From Spartobacteria bacterium (GTDB lineage: Bacteria; Verrucomicrobiota; Verrucomicrobiia; Chthoniobacterales; Chthoniobacteraceae): a DNA stretch of 5,548 nt. Each line of letters starts with the position of its first letter. Positions within the stretch are counted from its first letter, which is position 1. Of this stretch, positions 1 through 5,548 are shown piece by piece. Made by a program: the position numbers and the translations under genes. The notes under the pieces were generated by a model. It was given only the letters and a program-made list of their open reading frames with translations. It was not told the origin of the DNA and made no database searches. The stretch lies in contig JANXWU010000316.1 in the NCBI GenBank assembly GCA_025350985.1, positions 1 to 5,548 on the forward strand, given 5' to 3'.

Positions 1-152
1 ACGAGCGCCGTCGGCTTGATCGTGTCCGGCGCGAAATTGAACAGTGCCATCGTCGCGATGTAGCCGGAAGCGCCAGCGTGCCCGACGGAGGAATAGAGAA
101 AGGCGACGAGCAGGATGGCGGCGCAGATCAACCAAAGCTGTGGAGTGTCCAT
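1..152 (-). CDS. Sulfite exporter TauE/SafE-family permease, N-terminal fragment
   Basis: Reading the minus strand from an ATG at 152 gives 50 codons that stay open to the window edge, so only the N-terminus is present. The protein starts [20 protein letters not shown], a hydrophobic first membrane helix at about residues 6-21. The motif [11 protein letters not shown] follows at about 21-31, then a second hydrophobic stretch (IATMALFNF). The '[12 protein letters not shown]' block is characteristic of the TauE/SafE (TSUP) inner-membrane permeases, which are thought to export sulfite, sulfoacetate or related organosulfur anions. The substrate here cannot be told from 50 residues. The gene diverges from pgi across a 96-base spacer. 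There is no Shine-Dalgarno motif before the ATG; it was chosen because it sits just ahead of the first membrane helix and no other start lies close upstream in frame. Confidence 0.8.
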   Translation of the reverse strand, partial: MDTPQLWLICAAILLVAFLYSSVGHAGASGYIATMALFNFAPDTIKPTAL

Positions 153-248
153 CGACCCGAGTTTAGAGCAGGGCGGAAAAATCAAAAGCTCCGTGCGCCG
201 CGGAACTTTCACGTTTCATTTCGCGGCTGTTTCCATTTCGATGACGGC
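153..248. promoter_or_regulatory. Divergent intergenic region between the TauE-like gene and pgi
   Basis: These 96 bases separate two genes that point away from each other, so the promoters for both are expected here; that is an inference from layout. I see no convincing -35/-10 pair. On the minus strand a TAAACT hexamer (4 of 6 matches to TATAAT) lies 7 bases ahead of the permease ATG. If it is used, the transcript would be nearly leaderless, but the TTGATT upstream of it is only 14 bases away, which is too close. The spacer also holds the hairpin at 197-227 and the mini-ORF at 241-252. Confidence 0.4.
197..227. repeat. Imperfect inverted repeat in the pgi leader
   Basis: GCCGCGGAA at 197-205 pairs with TTTCGCGGC at 219-227. 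The outer six bases pair perfectly, followed by one G-U and two A-T pairs, around a 13-base loop. It lies 21 bases before the pgi ATG and 44 bases outside the permease start. No T-run follows, so it is not a standard terminator. It could be an mRNA leader hairpin or an operator, or chance in GC-rich DNA. Confidence 0.35.
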
Positions 249-252
249 ATGA
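241..252 (+). other. Three-codon mini-ORF overlapping the pgi start
   Basis: ATG ACG GCA TGA is out of frame with pgi, and its stop codon shares bases with the pgi start in an ATGA overlap (pgi ATG at 249-251). Such an arrangement permits termination-reinitiation coupling. No ribosome binding site precedes it, so translation is unproven and it may be chance. Confidence 0.2.
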
Positions 253-1796
253 GCAACGAATCTCTCTGGCGGCGTTTTCAAGAATATCATCTCGCGTACG
301 ACTTCGGTTTTTCCATCGACATCAGCCGCATGGCGTTTGCGGACGACTTTTTTTTGAAGATGCAGCCGGCGGCGGACCGGGCGTTTGCCGCGATGCTCGA
401 ACTGGAAAACGGCGCGATCGCCAACCCGGATGAAAACCGGATGGTCGGGCATTACTGGCTGCGCGCGCCGCAGCTCGCGCCGACACCCGAACTGCGCGCG
501 GAGATCGAGCAGTGTGGCTCGGCGATTGAGGAATTTGCGCGGAAGATTCACGCGGACGGAAAGTTCAAGGACGTGCTGGTGATCGGCATCGGCGGTTCGG
601 CACTAGGGCCGCAGTTCATCCGCGATGCGCTCGGGACGGAGGTCGATGCGATGCGGGTTCACTTTTTCGACAACACCGATCCCGACGGCATCGATCGCGT
701 GCTCGCCTCGATGGAAGGCGCGCTGGCGCAGACTTTGTGCGTGGTTATTTCCAAGTCGGGCGGCACGGCGGAAACGCGCAACGGAATGCTGGAGGCGACG
801 GCGGCTTATCAACAGGCGGGGCTCGACTTCGCGGCGCATGCGGTCGCGGTCACGGGCGCCGGGTCGAAGCTGGATCAGCACGCGACGCAGCAGAAGTGGC
901 TCGCGCGTTTTCCGATGTGGGACTGGGTCGGCGGGCGGACGAGTGTGATGAGCGCGGTGGGATTGGTGCCGATGTTTTTGCAGGGCCTGGACGTGGATGC
1001 GTTTCTGCGCGGCGCGGCGGCGATGGATGAAAAAACGCGCGCCGCCGACGTGCGGAAAAACGCGGCGATGCTGCTCGCGCTGATGTGGCATTTCGCCGGA
1101 AATGGGCGCGGCCAAAAGGACATGGTGATCCTGCCGTACAAAGATCGGCTCGTCCTTTTCTCGAAATATCTCCAGCAGCTCGTGATGGAATCGCTGGGCA
1201 AGGAGCGGGACTTGGCGGGCAGCGTCGTGCATCAAGGAATCGCGGTTTATGGCAACAAAGGCTCGACGGACCAGCACGCGTACGTGCAGCAGTTGCGCGA
1301 GGGAGTGCCCAATTTTTTCGCGACGTTCATCGAAGTGCGGCGCGGACGGGAGGGCGCGTCGATGGAGGTCGAGCCGGGATTCACCAGCGGCGATTTTTTA
1401 CAGGGCTTTCTCCGCGGAACCCGCGCGGCGCTTTCGGAAAACGGCCGCGGCTCGATCACGTTGAGCATTCCGCAGGTCGATGCGTTTCAGGTCGGCGCGC
1501 TGATTGCGTTGTACGAGCGGGCGGTGGGATTTTACGCGTCGCTGGTGAACATCAACGCGTACCATCAGCCGGGGGTGGAGGCCGGCAAAAAAGCGGCGGC
1601 GCGCGTGCTGGAACTGCAACAGCGCGTGCGGAAGGCTTTGCAGAAAAATGCGCAGACGGCGGACGAAATCGCGAAGGTAGTCGGGGCGGACGCGGAGGAC
1701 GTTTTTCATGTGCTCAACCACCTGACCGCCAACGACGAAAGGGTCTCGCTTGATCCTGGTGCCGCTCCGGGAGAAGCGAAATTTAGCGCGAAATAA
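249..1796 (+). CDS. pgi: Glucose-6-phosphate isomerase
   Basis: This is the cytoplasmic enzyme that interconverts glucose 6-phosphate and fructose 6-phosphate in glycolysis and gluconeogenesis. The 515-residue product has two SIS folds. [10 protein letters not shown] (112-121) and SKSGGTAET (168-176) bind the sugar phosphate. DWVGGRTS (225-232) is the first PGI signature with R230. E314 in MESLGK is the expected proton-transfer base, H343 in DQHAYVQQL the ring-opening histidine, and K447 in [10 protein letters not shown] the conserved lysine of the second signature, where the usual D/N before Q is H. No catalytic residue is missing. E. coli PGI has 549 residues. After about residue 458 comes a tail resembling a small winged helix ([20 protein letters not shown]). 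The frame is open upstream from 78, but that would run into the divergent permease; homology to PGI N-termini begins at MSNESLW. No Shine-Dalgarno motif is seen. The gene is first in a possible operon with the kinase-like gene 16 bases downstream. Confidence 0.96.
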   Translation: MSNESLWRRFQEYHLAYDFGFSIDISRMAFADDFFLKMQPAADRAFAAMLELENGAIANPDENRMVGHYWLRAPQLAPTPELRAEIEQCGSAIEEFARKIHADGKFKDVLVIGIGGSALGPQFIRDALGTEVDAMRVHFFDNTDPDGIDRVLASMEGALAQTLCVVISKSGGTAETRNGMLEATAAYQQAGLDFAAHAVAVTGAGSKLDQHATQQKWLARFPMWDWVGGRTSVMSAVGLVPMFLQGLDVDAFLRGAAAMDEKTRAADVRKNAAMLLALMWHFAGNGRGQKDMVILPYKDRLVLFSKYLQQLVMESLGKERDLAGSVVHQGIAVYGNKGSTDQHAYVQQLREGVPNFFATFIEVRRGREGASMEVEPGFTSGDFLQGFLRGTRAALSENGRGSITLSIPQVDAFQVGALIALYERAVGFYASLVNINAYHQPGVEAGKKAAARVLELQQRVRKALQKNAQTADEIAKVVGADAEDVFHVLNHLTANDERVSLDPGAAPGEAKFSAK

Positions 1797-1812
1797 GTCC
1801 GGTCTTATCTCA

Positions 1813-2523
1813 ATGGACAATCTGACCACGAGCCCGCGCAAATATTTGGAAGTGGCGCCCATTCCTTTCGATCGCGTCACCCGCGTCCTGCATCAGCTCA
1901 CGCACGATGTGCGCAATGAGTTCGGCGCCCTCGATCTCGAGGCTGCGTATATCGCGCAGGCGGCGACCGACCCGGCGACGGCGGCGGAGGCCATGCATCT
2001 GCGCAAAATCGTCACGGAAGCGGTGGTGCGCTTGAAACGGCTTGCCGCCTCCGTGGGGACGATTTCGATCAGTCCCGCTTCCTGCCCGGCGCATTTATTC
2101 GCCGCCGAACTGCGGCTGCGGTTGACGAAAACGTGGCCGGTGGAAATGGCGGACGCGGGCTGGGGAATGGAGTTGGGAGAGCAGGGGATCAACATGGATT
2201 TCGAGCTGCTGGCCGCGGCGTTTGCGCGGATTTTTGAAAATGCGTTTCAGTTCCGCGAGGACGGCTTCCGGCTCGATTTTCGCGGCTACGCACGCGGCGC
2301 GAATCTGGTGTTCGAGTGGAGCGAGACGAAGAAAGCCGTCCCGTCGCCGCCCGAGAAGTGGGGGACGGAACCGTTTGTGACGACGCGGCGAGACGGTTAC
2401 GGACTGGGATTATTCTTTGTGCGGCGGGTGATCGGTGCTCACCACGGACGCGTGGCCATTCGGCACGACGCAGCGCGCGAGTTGCTGGTGACGCAGGTCG
2501 TGCTGCCGGTGGAAAAGGGTTGA
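1813..2523 (+). CDS. Soluble histidine-kinase-like protein (DHp plus HATPase) with degenerate G1 box
   Basis: This 236-residue protein has no signal peptide, membrane helix or sensor domain. Residues about 20-80 look like a dimerization/phosphotransfer helical hairpin, with the H-box THDVRNEFGAL placing the candidate phospho-acceptor at H31. Residues about 95-235 are a HATPase domain: the N-box is ARIFENAFQF (N143), the lid contains EPFVTT, the G2 box is DGYGLGL (194-200), and HHGRV follows at 210-214. The G1 box, normally DxGxG, aligns with ETKKA (171-175), so the adenine-binding Asp is Glu and both glycines are lost. It may therefore bind ATP poorly and act as a phosphotransferase (as ChpT and Spo0B do) or a pseudokinase; an active kinase is not excluded. 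A TTG start at 1750 would overlap pgi by 47 bases, so the ATG at 1813 is preferred. No response regulator is visible. Its neighbours, pgi and glnD, suggest metabolic signalling, but the partner is unknown. Confidence 0.78.
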   Translation: MDNLTTSPRKYLEVAPIPFDRVTRVLHQLTHDVRNEFGALDLEAAYIAQAATDPATAAEAMHLRKIVTEAVVRLKRLAASVGTISISPASCPAHLFAAELRLRLTKTWPVEMADAGWGMELGEQGINMDFELLAAAFARIFENAFQFREDGFRLDFRGYARGANLVFEWSETKKAVPSPPEKWGTEPFVTTRRDGYGLGLFFVRRVIGAHHGRVAIRHDAARELLVTQVVLPVEKG

Positions 2524-2588
2524 AGTTCGAGATCGAAAGTTGAGAGTGCAGCGTCCGCAAACCTGCCCAACCATTTTCCACTATTTCG
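2524..2588 (+). other. Short spacer between the kinase-like gene and glnD
   Basis: This is a 65-base gap. It begins with a purine-rich stretch containing the palindrome TTCGA-GA-TCGAA (2526-2537), then GTTGAGAGT. No T-tract follows the palindrome, so it is not a convincing terminator. I find no good -35/-10 pair and no Shine-Dalgarno motif before glnD. Read-through from pgi and the kinase-like gene is possible, but a separate glnD promoter cannot be excluded. Confidence 0.35.
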
Positions 2589-5354
2589 ATGCTCCGCCAT
2601 CGTGAACTCGTTCTCGCGCGCGCCGCGGAACAGCTTGCTGCCCAGGGAAAAATGACGCCCGCGGAGACGCTGGCTTTTTACAAAAAGTTCCTCAAGATCG
2701 AGAACCATCGGCTGCAACTGAAGCACTACGCCGGCGGCGGGGGGCGCGAGATGGCGCGGCGGCGAGCGGAACTGGTCGATATCGTTCTGCGTCAGCTTTA
2801 CGAAAACGCGCAACAATCGCAGCAGGGCAATGGCGAACTGACGCAGCTCGCGCTGGTGGCGACGGGCGGCTATGGGCGCGGTGAGTTGAATCCGTTCAGC
2901 GACGTGGACATTCTTTTTCTCCACGAGGACGCGCTGAAAACGATCCCGAAGCAGCTCAACGAAATGATCCAGGCCGTGCTCTACATGCTCTGGGACATTG
3001 GCTTCAAAGTCGGCCACGCGACGCGGTCCATCTCCGGTGCGATCGCCCACGCGAACGAAGACATGCAAACCAAAACCGCGCTCCTGGAGTCGCGTTTGCT
3101 CGCCGGGGACCAGAAATTGTTTGCGCGTTTTCGCGAGATCTTTGTGAGCAAATGCGTGGACGGGCACGAGGAGGAATACATCGAGGCGAGGTTGAAAAAC
3201 GAGGCCGAACGCCACGAAAAACACGGCGGCACGGTTTACATGCAGGAGCCGAACATCAAGAACGGCTGCGGCAGTTTGCGCGATTATCAGAACCTGCTGT
3301 GGATGAGTTTTTTTAAGGAACGCACTCTGACCACGGCGCAACTGGTGGAGCGCAAAATCCTGTCCGAAAGTGAACGCCGCCGGCTGGACCGTGCGTACGA
3401 TTTCCTCATGCGCGCGCGGACGGAGTTGAACTATTTGAACAAGCGCGGGCTGGACGTTTTGAGCCTCGGGTTTCAGTTTCAAATCGCGGAGAAATGGGCT
3501 TATCCGCAGAAGAGTCCGCTCCGGCGCAGCGAGGAATTCATGCGCGATTACTACCAGCATGCGCGCACGATTTTCCACATGACGAACGTGCTGGCGCAGC
3601 GTCTGGCGATCCGCCGCGAGCAGAAAACGAAACGGGGCTTGATTTTCAAATTTCTCGCGCCGATGAAAACCAAGCGGGCGGCGAAAATGGAAAAGCACTT
3701 CGATGGTTTTTTCAGTCGCGAAGGACAGTTGTTTCCCGAGTCGCGTGAGATATTCAAAGACGACAAATACCGGCTGATCCGCCTGTTCCAGCACGCGCAG
3801 CAACGGCGGCTGGAACTGAGTCCGGAATTGCAACATTTGATCGGGCGGCGGCTGCATCTGGTCGATCGCACGTTCCGATACTCGCTGGTGGCGCGGGAGA
3901 CGTTCGCCGCGATTCTTTCGCGCAAAGGCGAGGTCGGGCGGATTCTGCGGATGATGCACGAGGTCGATTTTCTCGGGCGGTACATGCCGGAGTTCGGCCA
4001 GCTCACCTGCCTGGTTCAGCACGAATTTTTCCATCGCTACACGGCGGATGAGCACACGCTGGTCTGCATCGAAAAACTCGACGCGCTCATCGACACCGAC
4101 GAGCGGAAGCTGGCGCAATACCGCGAGTTGTTTCAAAAGATCGAGGACCCATTCGTGCTCTACCTCGCCCTTCTTTTGCACGACACCGGCAAGGCGGATA
4201 ACGCGCGGCAGCATGCCGAGGCGAGCGCGCTCTACGGCCAAAAAGTTTCCACGCGGCATCAACTTTCCTCCGAGCGGCGCAAGGCGCTGATTTTATTGAT
4301 CGACAACCACATCGCGCTCTCGAGTGCGGCGCAACGGCGGAATCTCGAGGACCCGGCGACGATCACGGAGTTTGCCGGCATCGTGCGCACGCGGACGAAT
4401 CTCGACATGCTGATGCTGCTCACGCTCGTCGATGGGCAGGGGACGGGCGACGTGGCTTGGTCGGATTGGAAGGAGTCGCTGGTCTGGCAGCTTTACCACA
4501 GCACGTCGCAGTACCTCGCCGACAGCGAGGCGTTTTACCGGCTGCGCCGCATCGAGCGCGAGGCGCTCCAGGAGGCGGTGTCGAAGAAGCTGGCGAAGGA
4601 TTTTGGCGAGGAGATCGAGGCGCATTTTCAGCACATGCCCGAGAGCTACTTCATGCAACACACGCCCGCGGACATCGGGGCTCATCTCCGGCTGGTGCGG
4701 GAGTTTTTGCAAAGGCATTTCGAAGAGCCGGAGTCGGCGCTCGCGCCCGCGATGAAATGGGTGCCGCGCCCCGAGCGGGGGCACAGTGAGCTGTGGATTT
4801 GCACTTGGGATCGCACGCAGCTTTTGGCCAAAATCGCCGGTTCGCTCGCCGTCGCGCAGTTGAATATTTTGAGCGCGGACATTTACACGCGCGGCGACAG
4901 CATCGTGCTGGACATCTTCCGCGTGTGCGACACGCAGTTCCGCGCCGTCACGGATGAAAAGGACACGGCCAAGGCGGAAAAATATATCCGGCAGGCGCTG
5001 ACGGAGGAGGAATACGATTTCGAGCCGCTGCTGCAACGCGTGACCAAACGCAAGGCGTGGCACCTCGCGCAGGAGTTGGATTTTCCCACACGCATCGTGA
5101 TCGACAACGACACGCACCCAGTCTTCACGCTGGTTGATGTGCAGACGCCGGACCGGCTCGGTCTGCTCTACAACCTGCTCCGCGGATTCGCCGAGGCGGA
5201 AGTCAACATCGCCTTGTCCCGCATCACGACCGAAAAAGGCGCGGCCATCGACAGCTTTTACGTCACCGATGAAGCGCGGCGGAAAATAAAGGACAGCGGA
5301 CTGATTGTGCGACTCCAGAAAACGCTGCAACGGGCGGCGGCGGGGGGCGCCTAG
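2589..5354 (+). CDS. glnD: Bifunctional [protein-PII] uridylyltransferase / uridylyl-removing enzyme
   Basis: GlnD is the cytoplasmic nitrogen sensor. When glutamine is low it attaches UMP to PII proteins (GlnB/GlnK); when glutamine is high it removes it, thereby steering glutamine synthetase adenylylation and NtrB/NtrC. The 921-residue product is complete (E. coli GlnD has 890). The nucleotidyltransferase motif [19 protein letters not shown] is at 93-111, with metal-binding D105 and D107. A helical GlnD region follows, including LESRLLAGD (166-174) and [14 protein letters not shown] (221-234). The HD hydrolase region has HRYTADEH (482-489), HDTGK (531-535), [12 protein letters not shown] (573-584) and D615 in [12 protein letters not shown] domain 1 is at about 733-782 ([20 protein letters not shown]) and ACT domain 2 at about 844-900 ([12 protein letters not shown]), the expected glutamine-binding pair. 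All key residues look intact. The ATG at 2589 lacks a Shine-Dalgarno motif; M22 (2652) is an alternative start. No PII gene is in the window. Confidence 0.96.
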   Translation: MLRHRELVLARAAEQLAAQGKMTPAETLAFYKKFLKIENHRLQLKHYAGGGGREMARRRAELVDIVLRQLYENAQQSQQGNGELTQLALVATGGYGRGELNPFSDVDILFLHEDALKTIPKQLNEMIQAVLYMLWDIGFKVGHATRSISGAIAHANEDMQTKTALLESRLLAGDQKLFARFREIFVSKCVDGHEEEYIEARLKNEAERHEKHGGTVYMQEPNIKNGCGSLRDYQNLLWMSFFKERTLTTAQLVERKILSESERRRLDRAYDFLMRARTELNYLNKRGLDVLSLGFQFQIAEKWAYPQKSPLRRSEEFMRDYYQHARTIFHMTNVLAQRLAIRREQKTKRGLIFKFLAPMKTKRAAKMEKHFDGFFSREGQLFPESREIFKDDKYRLIRLFQHAQQRRLELSPELQHLIGRRLHLVDRTFRYSLVARETFAAILSRKGEVGRILRMMHEVDFLGRYMPEFGQLTCLVQHEFFHRYTADEHTLVCIEKLDALIDTDERKLAQYRELFQKIEDPFVLYLALLLHDTGKADNARQHAEASALYGQKVSTRHQLSSERRKALILLIDNHIALSSAAQRRNLEDPATITEFAGIVRTRTNLDMLMLLTLVDGQGTGDVAWSDWKESLVWQLYHSTSQYLADSEAFYRLRRIEREALQEAVSKKLAKDFGEEIEAHFQHMPESYFMQHTPADIGAHLRLVREFLQRHFEEPESALAPAMKWVPRPERGHSELWICTWDRTQLLAKIAGSLAVAQLNILSADIYTRGDSIVLDIFRVCDTQFRAVTDEKDTAKAEKYIRQALTEEEYDFEPLLQRVTKRKAWHLAQELDFPTRIVIDNDTHPVFTLVDVQTPDRLGLLYNLLRGFAEAEVNIALSRITTEKGAAIDSFYVTDEARRKIKDSGLIVRLQKTLQRAAAGGA

Positions 5355-5404
5355 TCTGCGGGAAAGAAACGCTTTATCTTTGGCCGGGTTGGGTTACGGT
5401 TTTT
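5355..5404 (+). other. Spacer between glnD and the prepilin gene
   Basis: These 50 bases run from the glnD stop to the prepilin ATG. They are less GC-rich than the flanking coding sequence and include GCTTTATCTTTGG and a T5 run just before the ATG. I see no stable hairpin, so no clear glnD terminator, and no confident promoter hexamers. Since the downstream function is unrelated, a prepilin promoter is plausible here or at the end of glnD. Confidence 0.3.
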
Positions 5405-5548
5405 ATGAACCTTCTCCCCATGAAAAAGCACACTTCCGATCCCGTCCCAAACGCGGGGTTTACCCTGATTGAGTTGCTCGTCGTCATCGCGATCATCGCG
5501 ATTCTCATGGCGCTCCTTTTCCCTGCAATCAATGGTGCCAAATACGTC
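5405..5548 (+). CDS. Type IV prepilin / type II secretion pseudopilin-like protein, N-terminal fragment
   Basis: Forty-eight codons are open to the window edge. Residues 1-18 form a short polar, basic leader ([18 protein letters not shown]). The prepilin motif [17 protein letters not shown] follows. Cleavage by prepilin peptidase (PilD-type) is expected after G18, leaving F19 as the N-methylated first residue and E23 as the conserved Glu at +5. The hydrophobic helix continues to about residue 40 ([14 protein letters not shown]). Such proteins are assembled at the inner membrane into pili or type II secretion pseudopili; PVC bacteria carry many paralogues, often of unknown role. A second in-frame ATG at 5420 (MKKHTSDP) would give a 13-residue leader and is equally plausible, as neither has a Shine-Dalgarno motif. 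The missing C-terminal domain prevents telling a pilin from a GspG-like pseudopilin. It follows glnD by 50 bases with no evident functional link. Confidence 0.85.
   Translation, partial: MNLLPMKKHTSDPVPNAGFTLIELLVVIAIIAILMALLFPAINGAKYV

Noticed and set aside
78..248. Upstream extension of pgi by 57 codons
   Set aside because: It would overlap the divergent permease gene, its residues do not look like a PGI N-terminus, and family-like sequence starts at MSNESLW (249).
603..1277. 224-codon minus-strand open frame inside pgi
   Set aside because: It is an Arg/His-rich antisense shadow of a gene whose catalytic motifs are all accounted for on the + strand.
1750..1812. TTG start giving the kinase-like protein 21 more residues
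   Set aside because: It overlaps the end of pgi by 47 bases, adds a basic sequence with no domain match, and a normal ATG exists at 1813.
2439..4262. 607-codon open frame on the minus strand across most of glnD and the end of the kinase-like gene
   Set aside because: Over glnD it runs in codon register with glnD, so it stays open simply because GC-rich glnD avoids TTA, CTA and TCA codons. The translation has no recognisable domain, while glnD matches its family throughout.
4293..5330. 345-codon open frame on the minus strand opposite the 3' part of glnD
   Set aside because: It is in the same antisense register as the previous one and has the same cause. It covers the HD and ACT coding regions, and its translation shows no known motif.
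5381..5405. Possible terminator after glnD (CCG, loop, CGG, T5)
   Set aside because: The stem is only three base pairs with a ten-base loop, too weak to support a terminator call.

Overview
The window reads as about 5.5 kb of bacterial chromosome with GC-rich coding sequence. It is packed with genes, nearly all on the + strand. The protein types suggest the PVC superphylum, most likely Verrucomicrobiota. The clues are a glucose-6-phosphate isomerase of the '[12 protein letters not shown]' type, a GlnD of about 920 residues, a PVC-style prepilin start ([17 protein letters not shown]), and no Shine-Dalgarno motif at any of the five start codons. This placement comes from remembered family features, not from a search.

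Layout. Positions 1-152 (minus strand) hold the first 50 codons of a TauE/SafE-type membrane permease that runs off the left edge. A 96-base divergent spacer (153-248) must carry the promoters for both directions; it contains an imperfect hairpin and a three-codon mini-ORF touching the next start. Positions 249-1796 are pgi, with all expected catalytic residues. After 16 bases comes a 236-residue soluble histidine-kinase-like protein (1813-2523). It has an intact H-box, N-box and G2 box, but its G1 box is degenerate. After 65 bases comes glnD (2589-5354), complete and with the full nucleotidyltransferase, HD and two-ACT architecture. After another 50 bases a type IV prepilin or pseudopilin gene begins (5405) and is cut by the right edge.

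How the genes may work together. pgi (carbon entry into glycolysis), the kinase-like gene and glnD (the nitrogen-state sensor that modifies PII) lie in one direction with short gaps and could be co-transcribed. The orphan kinase-like protein beside glnD is the least understood item. Its lack of any sensor or membrane part and its altered ATP site make a ChpT/Spo0B-like phosphotransferase or a PII-controlled NtrB-like partner conceivable, but the sequence does not prove either. Most of the window is ordinary housekeeping sequence. I see no RNA genes, insertion sequences, CRISPR arrays or strong terminators, and no gene-free stretch above 300 bases.
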